DNA from: Primulina eburnea
Lineage: Eukaryota; Streptophyta; Magnoliopsida; Lamiales; Gesneriaceae
Length of the DNA: 64,000 bases
NCBI RefSeq assembly: GCF_022965805.1
Contig: NW_027330916.1
Span: 36,001 to 100,000 of the forward strand
Direction: 5' to 3'
Positions within the stretch are counted from its first letter, which is position 1. Each line of letters opens with the position of its first letter. The notes below the pieces were generated by a model. That model saw only the letters and a program-made list of their open reading frames with translations, was not told where the DNA came from and ran no database searches. The translations under genes and the position numbers were made by a program. Shown here piece by piece: positions 1 to 11,046 of this stretch.

Positions 1-844
1 GTTTTGGGTTGGTTCTTGGTGAACTTAGGGTCCATTAGGGTACTTTAGGATGTTGGTAAAGTTTTGGATCAACATGGTTCGGGGGTAACTCTCATAAATC
101 GAAAGTTGGCTCGGGGTCGAAGTTTAGTAAAATTGAAAAACGGCTCACGGGGGTTGAGTCGTGGTTCATAAGGGCAAAAATAATATAAAAAGACTAAATT
201 TTGAATTTAGGAGTTTTATATTAAAGTTTGGGCATTTTTCGGGATTAAAAAACCGTCAAAACGATTAATTAAAGATTAATTGAAAAACCTTATTTTTATG
301 CTAAATAAAATTATGAAAAAATTAATTTAGGCTTAAATAATTATTTGGACATGTTAGAGTCAATTAATTTAAGAAAAGTCAAAGTCGAGGAATTTTACGT
401 TTAGGGGTAAAACGGTCTTTTCGCACCCAAAAATTAGTAAAGGTCATGGCAGTGCTCTAAATGATGTTTTTATGCTATTATGATTATTTTTAAGGGTTTA
501 TGATATTTTACATGTTGATTTATGATTTTAAATGTCCATGAAATTTTATGATTAAAGGTTGACACTTAAAGTACATGATGCATGCTTGGTTTCAAAAGAA
601 AATGTTATTTTTGCATGATTTTATAAAGTGATGAAAACATGAAAACATTGATAAAAGTGAAGTAATTGTGACTATGAGGATATGATTGAGGATAGGCCAA
701 GGCTCAGTTGACGATCTTGTGTGGCTGATGTCGTTGCCGTCCAGTACTGTGGTTTCATGTAGATGGTGCCATCGACTTTTGAGGATTGAGGAAAGTCACA
801 ATTAACGATCTGAATTCAATAAAGGAAAGGACAATGCTTATGAT
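1..844 (+). repeat. E1 5' LTR, left part (cut by window edge and by E2)
   Basis: Bases 1-839 align nearly base for base with 34090-34960 of the 3' LTR, with small indels and substitutions. The LTR is interrupted at 845 by E2 and resumes at 8667. The sequence ATGAT at 840-844 is repeated at 8667-8671 and is the E2 target duplication. The block CCAGTACTGTGG at 741-752 recurs in the LTRs of E3 and E5. There is no gene here. Confidence 0.9.
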
Positions 845-1014
845 TGTAATGCCCGAGAATTTAATTACTGTAATCTAATATGCTTTGGGTATGATTACTG
901 TAATCGGAGATTAATCCGGAATGATTTATTGAATTAATCAAGATGATTATAGACGGAACGGATCGGACTAGAACACATGAGAAAGGTGTAAATGTGTGTG
1001 CCAAGAAAGAGCCC

Positions 1015-1258
1015 CGCACACATGCGCTGTATGGATTGGCGCACATGCGCGGAGCTGGCCGAGGCTTGCGCGCACATGCGCGGCAAGGCCAGAACCAGTG
1101 GCGCATATGCGCGAGTAGAGTGGCGCATATGCGCGGGAGGGCCAGAAGGGGTGGCGCATATGCGCGGAATTAATGGCGCATATGCGCGAGTAGCAATTTC
1201 GCCGAGACAGTAGGTCTCGCGCATATGCGCGAGTAGTGGCCGCGCATATGCGCGAGAC
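1015..1258 (+). repeat. GC-rich palindromic motif array in E2 5' LTR
   Basis: About nine copies of a GCGCATATGCGC or GCGCACATGCGC core, spaced 15-45 bp apart with unrelated spacers, just upstream of the TATA run. The core is a perfect or near-perfect palindrome and CpG-rich in otherwise AT-rich DNA. The position suggests the U3 (enhancer) part of the LTR. Confidence 0.9.
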
Positions 1259-1303
1259 GTGGAATGAAAAGGGTGTGCCACTTGCTTTCGTGCATGGTAT
1301 GGG

Positions 1304-1319
1304 TATATATATATATATA
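1304..1319 (+). promoter_or_regulatory. TATA-box-like run of E2 5' LTR
   Basis: An alternating TA run lies directly after the palindromic array, about 460 bp into the LTR. The region just downstream would be the start of the transcript (R). The same run is at 7035-7051 in the 3' LTR, and the E6 LTR fragment has a TATATATA at the equivalent place. The exact start site is inferred. Confidence 0.6.
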
Positions 1320-2937
1320 CACACATGCAAATCTCATATTCAGAAGAAACGAAACGGGAGAAATCGAGAGAAAGGGGAAAGCTTTGGTCTTTTCTTTAGA
1401 AATTGATTTATGAGCAAATCGTTTATCTGAATTGGAATCCGACTTCAGTTCTGAACTCCTCTCGCTACGAGCTACACAAGGACGTAAGTGTTATTACGTT
1501 TAGACAAGATTTGAATTTCTGATGTTGTTAGAATTGAATATGATTCAGATATTGTGTTTCTGCTACTGTAGACATCGTATAATTGAAGTCAGATTGAAGA
1601 ACAGATTGTTTATGTATTTGTTATGATTTTCAGAGTTGATTTGATTGAGATTTTATATCAGATTCGTATTGTTATTGAGATTATCATTTGTATCAGTATT
1701 GATTTCGAAGTCTGGTATTATATTTGTGATTTTTAGACTGACGGGGTTATCGAGACAGTATTGGTATGCCGTCGAAACATCAGTTGGTACAGATTGATCA
1801 AATCCAGTATTGGTTTCTGTTATCTTGTGATATGGTTGATATGAATCAGATTGTAGTTTATTCAGATATTGACCAGATAGATTTTGAATTGGATTATACA
1901 TTGATACAGTGTATTGGTTATTGTCATTTCAGATCAGATATGGACAAATTCGACTTCGAGACTTCGTCTTCATCAGACGGGGACGACAAAGGTATAATTC
2001 ATGTGATATTCGGGAAGCATAACTCAAATTAGATTAATTTGAGTTTCCCAATAAAATCACATACTAGATTATTGTTTATATTGTTACCTGATTATGCTTT
2101 GTTTACAGATTGTTATTCATTGCAGTTAAGATAGGAAAGTCTTGACAGTCATTGTCAGACTTCTAGACGTTTGGTGTATCGTACATAGGAGCAGACATTG
2201 TCCTATTGTAGCACCCTGATACAGCCATGGCCGAAGTCTAGGAATAAGACGTACAGTTACCACGATCGGTTGAGTAGGTAACAGCCATTGACGTCTTATT
2301 CATTACGGGATCCCTAGAGTTATAGTTGAGTCGAGTCTAGACATGATTTGATTAGGACTGCATGCACATATGAATGTGGCTCCTAGATCATGGGACCCAT
2401 CGTTATTACTTCCAGTTGTGCTAGCATGTTTTTATGATTTAGGTTGGTGATATGCATGTTTAGCTGATTTGACGTGCATGCTTGTTATGATTAGATTTCA
2501 TAGCTTGTGAAATCTAATGTTTTGATTTTATTCATGACAGCATGTTTCATGAACTATTTTATGTATATACATGTTTACCATGTTTTATACTGGGATTTAT
2601 TCTCACCGGAGTTATCCGGCTGTTGGCTTGTTTTGTATGTGTGCATGACAACAGGTGGGGCTGGATCAGGGTCAAGATGATGATGAGGGAAGACGAGTGT
2701 AGCGTGGTGATTCCGGACTTACAGTAGACTTGGTTTTATTACTGGACTTTAGTAGTTGAACCTTAGATTAGCTTGTTGTACTTTAATACTGAAATGTATT
2801 TTATACAGACATGTATAGGATTTAGATTCCATTACCTTCCGCAGTTATATCTTAAAATAAAAAATTTGTAGACCCTGTTTTATCTTAATTGATAATTAAA
2901 TCCCAAAGATGATTAGCGTCCGGGTCCCCACAACAGG

Positions 2938-2949
2938 TGGTATCAGAGC
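2938..2949 (+). promoter_or_regulatory. E2 primer binding site (tRNA-iMet)
   Basis: TGGTATCAGAGC lies six bases after the LTR end. It is complementary to the 3' end of plant initiator tRNA-Met, the usual primer of gypsy elements. Confidence 0.92.
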
Positions 2950-3322
2950 ATTAGGTTCTAGAGCTGAAGGTTCCTAGAGCTGATAGTTCCTTTAGCTATA
3001 GATTCTTTAGCGATAGATCTTTTAGAGATAGAAAAGATTGAGCTGGGTAGATGAATTTTCTTTCTTTCCTTGCATGTGTGTGCTAGCATGAGATTGATTC
3101 TAATGTTGATTGACATTGTGTGCTAGCATGAGACTATGTGTTACTGCTTTAAGATACATGTTTACCTGATTATATGATTTGAATGGGTATTATGTATTCT
3201 TGAGTATGAATCAGATCGGATTCATGATCAGCAGTAAGATGATCATGATCAGAAAGGATTGGCACAGCATTGTATTATTGGGTTACTAATGTTTGTGGTA
3301 ATCAGATATACCTCCCCGAAGG

Positions 3323-4258
3323 ATGTTGGAAACAGGCAGTACATCGTATGAGCAGCCATATATACCAGAACCGCAGATAGATGTGTCAGCGACTCCGATG
3401 GAAACCAAGTTGGCAGAATTTCAGTTATTTCAGCCGCCGATTCTGAGTGGTACAGAGACGCCTGAAACGTGTCAGCACTGGGTTGAGGACATAGAGATAT
3501 TGTTTGATCTACTGGATTGTACAGATGACCAAAGAGTTAAATTGGTATTTCACCAATTACAAGAGGCTGTCAGAAGTTGGTGGATTACAATCCAAAGAGT
3601 ATTAGCACTACGTGGTACTGTGATCACGTGGGAAGTCTTCAAGACTGAATTCTATCAAAGATTTTTCTCCGCCTCGTACCGAGAAGACAAGAAAGCAGAG
3701 TTTGAGAATTTAAGTCAAGGTCAATTGAATATTGATGATTATGCTGCTAAATTTTCTACTCTGTTGCGTTTTGCCCCTCATATGGCTAGGGATGATGAAG
3801 CTGTGGTGAATCAATTCATTAGAGGATTGAATTCGGAGATAGTTGCATTCATGAATCTACAGCGACCCTATCACTTTGCTGATGTCTTGAGTAAAGCAAA
3901 GAGAGCAGAAGAGAGTTTGATTCGACAATTAACGAGGTTGTGTGTGAAGCAACCCCAGACACCACAATCCCCTTCGAGATTTGAACGTGGCAGCACGAGT
4001 GGAAAGCAAGATTTGCTGAAAGCTCGGAAGAAACAGTTCAAGAGGTTAGGCAGTGGTTCTTCCAGTTCCAGTGGTTCCAGTTCGAGTTATACTGGAGTCT
4101 ATTGCGCTAGGTGTGGAGGGAGACATCCCACCGAACAATGCCAGGGAGTGACTGGTAGATGCAATATCTGCGGACAGCAGGGGCATTTTGCTAGAGTGTG
4201 TCCTCAGAAGGGTTCCCAAAGATTCTGGGGAGCAGGACCATCGGGTGGCAATGCGTGA
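3323..4258 (+). CDS. gag: E2 Gag (capsid and nucleocapsid), start codon altered
   Basis: The 311-residue frame encodes a retrotransposon Gag, which would form the cytoplasmic particle and bind the element RNA. The capsid part (about 35-190) carries the usual QHWVEDIEILF, WEVFKTEFYQRFF and LLRFAPHMA segments. A Ser/Gly linker follows, then a degenerate Cys/His cluster (CARCGGRHPTEQC) and a proper zinc knuckle CNICGQQGHFARVC (CX2CX4HX4C). Relatives start MPPRR; here the equivalent codon at 3308-3310 is ATA, with the in-frame PPRR following, so the ancestral start seems lost by G-to-A change and the next Met (3323) is 5 codons on. The frame stops at 4258, before any protease. It is closely related to the E8 Gag. 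Confidence 0.85.
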   Translation: MLETGSTSYEQPYIPEPQIDVSATPMETKLAEFQLFQPPILSGTETPETCQHWVEDIEILFDLLDCTDDQRVKLVFHQLQEAVRSWWITIQRVLALRGTVITWEVFKTEFYQRFFSASYREDKKAEFENLSQGQLNIDDYAAKFSTLLRFAPHMARDDEAVVNQFIRGLNSEIVAFMNLQRPYHFADVLSKAKRAEESLIRQLTRLCVKQPQTPQSPSRFERGSTSGKQDLLKARKKQFKRLGSGSSSSSGSSSSYTGVYCARCGGRHPTEQCQGVTGRCNICGQQGHFARVCPQKGSQRFWGAGPSGGNA

Positions 4259-6571
4259 AAAACAGACCCAGTAGTTACAACAGGTACCCTTCTTTATGAT
4301 TATATTGCATACGTATTGAGTTATACTAATGCATTATTTATGAGTATCTGTGAATGAATAGCATGGAAATAGGCTGTATCTGTTGGGTCTGTATATACTG
4401 TAGTATTGATTCCTTGGCTGTTGAGGAATATGTTGATATCAGAACTTTCTATGACATATTATATACTACAGTTAGATGAGGATGGGACTGGATTAGATTA
4501 TGATGTATTTGTAATTGTCTGATTGGATTGCATCATTGACATGAATATGCTGAACAAGTACCGAAATATTGTAGCATGTGTTCCAGAAATGGTAAGATTA
4601 AGACTAGATCTAGTTGATAAATGAGGATTTTCGATCCAGAAGTCCTCAGAAAATTGTAGGGTTTAGGACTCGATTATTACAGAAAGGAACAGATGGCATC
4701 CTTATGTATCCAATAGATCCACTGCAATCGAGCCTAAAATTTGATAGTAAGATAATAGTTAACTGGTGTTTGCTTAAATAAGATGTCAGATGGGTTCTTT
4801 ATTAGAGAGAATTGAAAGAATTGACAGATTAGAGTATGGGCTAAAGAATCCAGTTGATTGTGTATTTCTCTTGAAGACATTTTAGTTCTGTTTCTAGATT
4901 GACAGATTATGTGTTCAGGGGTATTTTGAAGAATTATGCTTGTTATATCTATGATTTCGGGATATATCCACAGCATCTGATTGTTATATTGAATATTTGA
5001 AGACTGGGTTACATATTCCGAGAACTGTGATTATTGTGTATAGCAATGGGTCAGGTATGGATCCGAATGCAGTTATTGATATAGGTTTATATTCAAATTA
5101 TGCGGTATCAGGAATGTCAGAATTAGCAGAATGTCAGATATGTCAGAACTTTCTTATCTGATGTGGACAGATTATCTTATTCTGATTATCTTCTTCTTGT
5201 GTTGATTTACATCTGCTGAGTATTGTTATGATTTTAAATCAGTATTTGAGATATCTTATTTTGTTTGGGAGTATATTCTAATTGCAGATGAAATAAAGCC
5301 GTTGATCTGGGCAGTATGAAGATTGGTCAGCCAGCCAGAATCTATTATGTTATGGGTTTCTTAAACTCACTAGATCAGCATAGGACATTTCTATTCTGGG
5401 TTTGAGTTGATGTTATTGTAAGTATTATTCAGTGTGTGATACTATGCAGTTCCAATTTTATCAGAGTTGTTTGTGGAAAATACAGTAGTCCCGAACGGTG
5501 ATCAGAATTTTCAGACCTGTATTTTGTGGATCAGATCAATATAACATCGCTATGATTTTGCGTTTTCTATGGGTTTGGTTCTTGTGTGATATCAGAATGT
5601 TGCAAAAATTGTTTCCAGTTTTTGATATAGATAGTCAGAGCCGAATACCAGGTAGGTATTTCTTATTTATTTTATGTTATTAACTGATCTTTTACAGCAT
5701 AGTTCGAATATGAACTCTCAGGCAGTGTCAGAATTGCACAGTAAGGAATTCAGTTTCATTCAGATGGTTCAGAATGTATGATATTCGAACCGATAGTGTT
5801 GGTATAGACAGATGAGATCAGTTGGGACAGCAATTTATGTTGTAAGGTTGGTAAAAATGGTATTGATATGTCTGGATCGCTAACAAAAGAAGCCAAAAAC
5901 TAGGAATTAGAAGATTATTACCGACTGAGTATATTCCTGAATAGAAATGAGAGTATATTTCTATAGCTTTTGTAATGAAAATTACCACCATTTTCTTCAG
6001 ATTGGGATATGGTATGATCGTGATTGATAGATTGTTCAATCTATATCTAGTAGTTTGTAAAGATGATGTACAAACAGAACTAGATGACAGAGATCCCTGT
6101 CAAAGAAATAGTCGGATTGACTAGAATGATGATTTCAAGTAGAGTATATCAGACTATGATTACGATTAAGTGGGTACTTATGGTAGGTTATATCATAAGC
6201 TGTTTCTCTGGCAGATTGTTCACAAATTGACAGGTAGTCGGAGTGTCTTGTTCAGATATTGAAAAATATTGATAGAACTCTCGTGCTGGATGTTAGCACT
6301 AGTTATCAAGATAGTGCAGAAGGAGTAGGTGTAAGAAACCAATGTCGGATGATGACAAATGGTATTTGAAACCGAAGATGGAATAGGTCCTTGATTGGGA
6401 TAAACAGATGGAATAGCAACTACAGATGGTATTGCTTTGTTATGAATTGCAATTGGCGTATACGGATGTTGTATAGCCAGTAATATGGGATTGATTTGGC
6501 TAGTGAAATGAGTTGGATGTTAAACTCTGTTATACAGTTCTTCTGATAGATTTGGCTTGATGATGGGTGAG
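4259..6571 (+). pseudogene. E2 pol relic
   Basis: No long frame survives. Conceptual translation still shows scraps of pol in order. Around 4520-4600 there is a protease-linker relic like the region after E8's protease. Around 5960-6030 a stretch resembles the integrase segment ending in (V/I)IDRL. Around 6230-6310 there is a relic of the [10 protein letters not shown] region followed by VLDVSTSYQD. Reverse transcriptase is not recognisable and pol is about half its normal length. The stretch from about 4980 to 6606 is similar to the reverse complement of 40673-42517 (E6), so the two copies share this decayed form. Confidence 0.7.
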
Positions 6572-6606
6572 TTCGAGGACGAACTCAGATCTAAGAGGGG
6601 GAGAAA
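6572..6606 (+). promoter_or_regulatory. E2 TTCGAGGACGAA block and polypurine tract
   Basis: The partly palindromic block TTCGAGGACGAA (6572-6583) is followed by a purine run (6593-6606) that abuts the 3' LTR. The purine run should prime plus-strand DNA synthesis. The same block precedes the polypurine tract of E1, E3, E4, E6 and E8. Confidence 0.85.
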
Positions 6607-8666
6607 TGTAATGCCCGAGAATTTAATTACTGTAATCTAATATGCTTTGGGTATGATTACTGTAATCGGAGATTAATCCGGAATGATTTATTGAATTAAT
6701 CAAGATGATTATAGACGGAACGGATCGGACTAGAACACATGAGAAAGGTGTAAATGTGTGTGCCAAGAAAGAGCCCCGCGCACATGCGCTGTATGGATTG
6801 GCGCACATGCGCGGAGCTGGCCGAGGCTTGCGCGCACATGCGCGAGATAATGCGCGCACATGCGCGGCAAGGCCAGAACCAGTGGCGCATATGCGCGAGT
6901 AGAGTGGCGCATATGCGCGAGTAGCAATTTCGCCGAGACAGTAGGTCTCGCGCATATGCGCGAGTAGTGGCCGCGCATATGCGCGAGACGTGGAATGAAA
7001 AGGGTGTGCCACTTGCTTTCGTGCATGGTATGGGTATATATATATATATATACACACATGCAAATCTCATATTCAGAAGAAACGAAACGGGAGAAATCGA
7101 GAGAAAGGGGAAAGCTTTGGTCTTTTCTTTAGAAATTGATTTATGAGCAAATCGTTTATCTGAATTGGAATCCGACTTCAGTTCTGAACTCCTCTCGCTA
7201 CGAGCTACACAAGGACGTAAGTGTTATTACGTTTAGACAAGATTTGAATTTCTGATGTTGTTAGAATTGAATATGATTCAGATATGGTGTTTCTGCTACT
7301 GTAGACATCGTATAATTGAAGTCAGATTGAAGAACAGATTGTTTATGTATTTGTTATGATTTTCAGAGTTGATTTGATTGAGATTTTATATCAGATTCGT
7401 ATTGTTATTGAGATTATCATTTGTATCAGTATTGATTTCGAAGTCTGGTATTATATTTGTGATGTTTAGACTGACGGGGTTATCGAGACAGTATTGGTAT
7501 GCCGTCGAAACATCAGTTGGTACAGATTGATCAAATCTAGTATTGGTTTCTGTTATCTTGTGATATGGTTGATATGAATCAGATTGTAGTTTATTCAGAT
7601 ATTGACCAGATAGATTTTGAATTGGATTATACATTGATACAGTGTATTGGTTATTGTCATTTCAGATCAGATATGGACAAATTCGACTTCGAGACTTCGT
7701 CTTCATCAGATGGGGACGACAAAGGTATAATTCATGTGATATTCGGGAAGCATAACTCAAATTAGATTAATTTGAGTTTCCCAATAAAATCACATACTAG
7801 ATTATTGTTTATATTGTTACCTGATTATGCTTTGTTTACAGATTGTTATTCATTGCAGTTAAGATAGGAAAGTCTTGACAGACATTATCAGACTTCTAGA
7901 CGTTCGGTGTATCGTACATAGGAGCAGACATTGTCCTATTGTAGCACCCCGATACAGCCATGGCCGAAGTCTAGGAATAAGACGTACAGTTACCACGATC
8001 GGTTGAGTAGGTAACAGCCATTGACGTCTTATTCATTACGGGATCCCTAGAGTTATAGTTGAGTCGAGTCTAGACATGATTTGATTAGGACTTCATGCAC
8101 ATATGAATGTGGCTCCTAGATCATGGGACCCATCGTTATTACTTCCAGTTGTGCTAGCATGTTTTTATGATTTAGGTTGGTGATATGCATGTTTAGCTGA
8201 TTTGACGTGCATGCTTGTTGTGATTAGATTTCATAGCTTGTGAAATCTAATGTTTTGATTTTATTCATGACAGCATGTTTCATGAACTATTTTATGTATA
8301 TACATGTTTACCATGTTTTATACTGGGATTTATTCTCACCGGAGTTATCCGGCTGTTGGCTTGTTTTGTATGTGTGCATGACAACAGGTGGGGCTGGATC
8401 AGGGTCAAGATGATGATGAGAGAAGACGAGTGTAGCGTGGTGATTCCGGACTTACAGTAGACTTGGTTTTATTACTGGACTTTAGTAGTTGAACCTTAGA
8501 TTAGTTTGTTGTACTTTAATACTGAAATGTATTTTATACAGACATGTATAGGATTTAGATTCCATTACCTTCCGCAGTTATATCTTAAAACAAAAAAATT
8601 TGTAGACCCTGTTTTATCTTAATTGATAATTAAATCCCAAAGATGATTAGCGTCTGGGTCCCCACA
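6607..8666 (+). repeat. E2 3' LTR (2060 bp)
   Basis: A copy of 845-2932 with the same TG and CA ends. Most of the 28-bp length difference lies in the palindromic array. It contains a TATA run at 7035-7051 and the dyad CCGGA-GTTA-TCCGG at 8339-8352. Confidence 0.93.
6772..6990 (+). repeat. GC-rich palindromic motif array in E2 3' LTR
   Basis: About eight copies of the GCGCATATGCGC-type core. Compared with the 5' LTR it lacks the segment around 1135-1175 and has an extra GCGCGCACATGCGCGG unit near 6850. The array has therefore changed in one or both LTRs since insertion. Confidence 0.88.
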
Positions 8667-9286
8667 ATGATCATGAAAAAGGTTTAAATGTCATGTTATG
8701 ATTGAGGAAAAAAGGTTAAGTTTTATTTTATGTATATCATGAAAAGTTATTTTTATGTAAAAGTATTTTCACTATTGCATGTGTTTTTATACGTATTATT
8801 TGTTATAAAGATTATGGTGTGTTGAGTCTTTAGACTCACTAGGTGTGATGGATGCAGGTGAAATTGATGGAGGTCTTGACCCTTGATTTGGCTGGACAGA
8901 CGGTGCACACAACCCGAGGGCCAACGCTTCTACTATTTCCGCACTCATGATTTTTATTACGATTTTACTGTAAAAGATTTATAAAACCATTTATTTATGC
9001 TTTAGAGTGGTTTTTGAGATGATAATACATTTCACGGTTATTGCTTTTTAGACTTGGTAAAATGTTTAACTATTTCCATTGGATTTTATTCAAAATGCTA
9101 GTGGGTTGATGTTTTATTTTAAAAAGGGGTAAAATATTTTATAAAAATATTTTAATGAGATTATGATTTGGCCTAAAATTGGGATAGTAAAAAAAAATTC
9201 TACTTCTTTTTAAACATGGCCGAAATTTGGGATAGTAAAAAAAAAATTCTAGTACTTTTTAAACATTAAGAAAGGCAGACGTTTCA
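8667..9286 (+). repeat. E1 5' LTR, right part
   Basis: Continues E1's 5' LTR after E2 and aligns with 34961-35541, ending GTTTCA. It contains the hairpin TGAGTC-TTTA-GACTCA at 8823-8838, also present in E3's LTRs. There is no coding sequence. Confidence 0.9.
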
Positions 9287-9288
9287 GT

Positions 9289-9300
9289 TGATATCAAAGC
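9289..9300 (+). promoter_or_regulatory. E1 degenerate primer binding site
   Basis: TGATATCAAAGC is two bases beyond the LTR end. It differs from the initiator-tRNA-Met site TGGTATCAGAGC by two G-to-A changes, in keeping with age and cytosine deamination on the other strand. Confidence 0.75.
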
Positions 9301-9688
9301 AAAGGTCCTGTTAAGGGTTGTGCCACCATCAGCGCCAGAAAGCTCAGTCGTCAAGCCTTAAGTTGGTAAGTTTTACATGCTTTATATGATTCAATATGAT
9401 GTTACATGCATAATGATATGAATATTATGTTTGCGTTACATGTTTACTACCTTTCTAAGTATATATGTCATGTATGCTTAAATTACTAAAATGATTAAGG
9501 AAATGTCACATGATTAGAAATGTAGATTTAAATGCATGTTGGTTACGCTAGAATTTGGAAAAGGAAGTAAACATGTAACGCAAACAAAGTAGCTGATTGC
9601 CCGAAAAGGAAAGCACCTACTGTAGGACGAGCTTATGTGATGAATGCTGAAGAAGCGGAGGAGGAAGCAGACACTACGCTTATCACGG
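9301..9688 (+). pseudogene. E1 leader and remnant of gag 3' end
   Basis: The leader holds a splice-donor-like GTAAGTTTTACATGC at 9366, matching the E3 leader. Nearly all of gag is missing: the leader runs to about 9580 and then jumps into the gag tail. From about 9600 a frame reads KAPTVGRAYVMNAEEAEEEA and ends TTLITG, the usual chromovirus linker between nucleocapsid and protease. No capsid or zinc knuckle remains. Confidence 0.7.
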
Positions 9689-10337
9689 GTAACCTAGTTA
9701 TTTAACATTTTTATATTACTTATTATTGCATAAAATGTTAAAATGGTTATTAGAATTGATTTGGGATCGAGTTCTAACCTAATGGAAATTAGGTTGCATG
9801 TTCTACTTAGTTGGATTTAAGTTATGATTTTTGAAACCATAGAAAATGATATGAATTTTGTGCCTTATTTTATGTGAAGGATGTAATAATTCCAAATAAA
9901 AATTTTTAGGGCCAAAATTAAGGAAAATCATAACTAAGGGATTTGTAGGGGATTTCGAAATTCTGAGGACCAAAAGTGCAATTTTCGAGAATTGGAGGTC
10001 TAAAATATAATTGTGATAAATGAGGGACCATTACGAAATTAACCAAAAATGTAAGGAGCATTAATGAAATTACCGAATTCTTAAAGGCCAAAGTGTAATT
10101 TTTGAAATTTCAAGGGACCGTGAATGTAATTATGCGAAAATTTAAGGGCCCAATTGCAACTATCCAAAAATTCGGGGACTAGAATGCAAAAAGTTTGAAA
10201 ATGTAGGGGCTAAAATAGAATTTTCATGAAATGCATAAGTTCAACACGCAATCTTATCTTAACTTTGGGAAAAATTAATGATAGTAAATCCTTAAGTTCA
10301 ACACGAAAATATTTAAAAGACATTTTTTTCGCCGCAG
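9689..10337 (+). other. Putative intron at the E1 gag-protease boundary
   Basis: Starts GTAACC and ends with a T-rich tract and CGCAG. Removing it joins ACG-G to GG-AGG and gives a continuous T-G-R-I frame into the protease. The result is co-linear with the intronless E4 protein across the same boundary. The middle of the intron shares recognisable sequence (GCATGTTCTACT and flanks) with the intron at the same place in E3. The unspliced form would stop just after gag. Confidence 0.7.
9905..10235 (+). repeat. Degenerate short tandem repeats inside the E1 intron
   Basis: About eight loose copies of a 30-45-bp unit built on 'AAATTTnaGGGACCaaAATGyAATT'. The copies are strongly diverged and show no coding pattern. 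Confidence 0.6.
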
Positions 10338-11046
10338 GGAGGATCATCATTCTAGGTGTAGCTACCTATGCATTGCTAGATTCAGGAGCTACACATTCTT
10401 TCATATCTGAAACCATCATTAAAAGACTGAAAATTACTCCTCAAGATATGGGTTTGGGTTTCAAGGTTTCTATTCCTTCCGGTGATCAAATGCCCACGTC
10501 TAAGATTGTCAAGAATGTGGAGCTTCGTTTATTCAAGTATGTTGTACGGGCAGATCTTATTGTCCTTCCTATGCCCAAATTCGATATTATACTCGGGATG
10601 TATTTGTTATCAGCAAACGGAGCTTCGATTGATTTCAGTCAGCGATCAGTGTCTATACAACCGCCGAGTGGCAAGTCTTTTGTCTTTGAGGCGGCAAGGA
10701 AAAAGCAAATGCCGCACATTATCTCTTGTCTATGTGGGAGGAAGCTTATTAAGCGGGGATGTCATGCTTATCTAGAATGTGTCACTACAACACATGCATC
10801 TGTCAGTCTGAAGTTAGAAGATGTTGATATTGTTAGGGATTTTCCTAGCGTCTTTCCCGAGGACGTTTCGGGCATTCCGCCCGATCGCGAAGTAGAATTC
10901 TCTATTGATCTAATTCCGGGCACAGTTCCTATATCTAAAGCGCCTTATCATCTAGCACCTGCTGAAATGAAAGAATTAAAAGATCAAATACAGGACTTGC
11001 TAGACACGGGTTTCATTCGCCCTAGTTATTCTCCATGGGACGCTCC
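10338..11046 (+). pseudogene. pol: E1 protease and start of reverse transcriptase (cut by E3)
   Basis: The exon after the intron encodes an aspartic protease with the catalytic motif LLDSGATHSF, the flap segment and the hydrophobic IILGM motif. The linker follows (DVDIVRDFPSVFPEDVSGIPPDREVEF region) and then the RT N-terminus up to FIRPSYSPW. E3 inserts just after this. The part here is open, but the D-for-G change after SPW and the IILGMYLL instead of MDWL suggest drift. The open frame visible from 10226 begins inside the intron and is not the true start. Confidence 0.85.

Larger units (their letters stand above)
845..2932 (+). repeat. E2 5' LTR (2088 bp)
   Basis: Starts TG and ends CA, next to the target duplication on the left and the PBS on the right. 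It holds an array of CGCATATGCG-type motifs, a TATA run at 1304-1319 and a short dyad CCGGA-GTTA-TCCGG at 2606-2619. The small reading frames in it recur in the 3' LTR only because the LTRs are copies; none resembles a protein. Confidence 0.93.
845..8666 (+). mobile_element. E2: young non-autonomous gypsy element with gag but dead pol
   Basis: Two long terminal repeats (845-2932 and 6607-8666) start TGTAATGCCC and end CCCCACA. They are flanked by the 5-bp duplication ATGAT (840-844, 8667-8671). Inside are a PBS (2938-2949), a gag frame (3323-4258), about 2.3 kb of degenerate pol and a polypurine tract. The LTRs differ by about a dozen substitutions plus rearranged short repeats, so insertion was recent, yet pol is far more decayed than the LTRs. 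It was therefore probably already defective when it moved and used proteins from a relative. E6 is a second copy of the same defective type. The layout resembles plant TR-GAG elements (family knowledge). Confidence 0.9.

Noticed and set aside
1015..1258. CRISPR-like look of regularly spaced short palindromes (also in E4, E6, E8)
   Set aside because: The host is a plant, the units are 12-16 bp with uneven spacers of 8-45 bp, and there are no cas genes; the arrays are part of LTRs.
861..1330. Several overlapping frames rich in 'AYARxx', 'ICA' and 'AHMR' repeats (also 6623-7070)
   Set aside because: They are translations of the palindromic motif array in all frames and both strands; no frame is favoured and copy number differs between LTRs.
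2542..2727. 61-codon frame repeated at 8275-8460
   Set aside because: Both lie in the E2 LTRs and match because the LTRs are copies; no domain and no coding signature.
2938..2949. tRNA gene suggested by the tRNA-Met-like 12-mer
   Set aside because: Only the 12 bases complementary to the tRNA 3' end occur at each site; no cloverleaf surrounds them.
5498..5683. Small frame in E2's interior that looks like a membrane peptide
   Set aside because: It lies in the pol relic shared with E6, where the frame is not kept.
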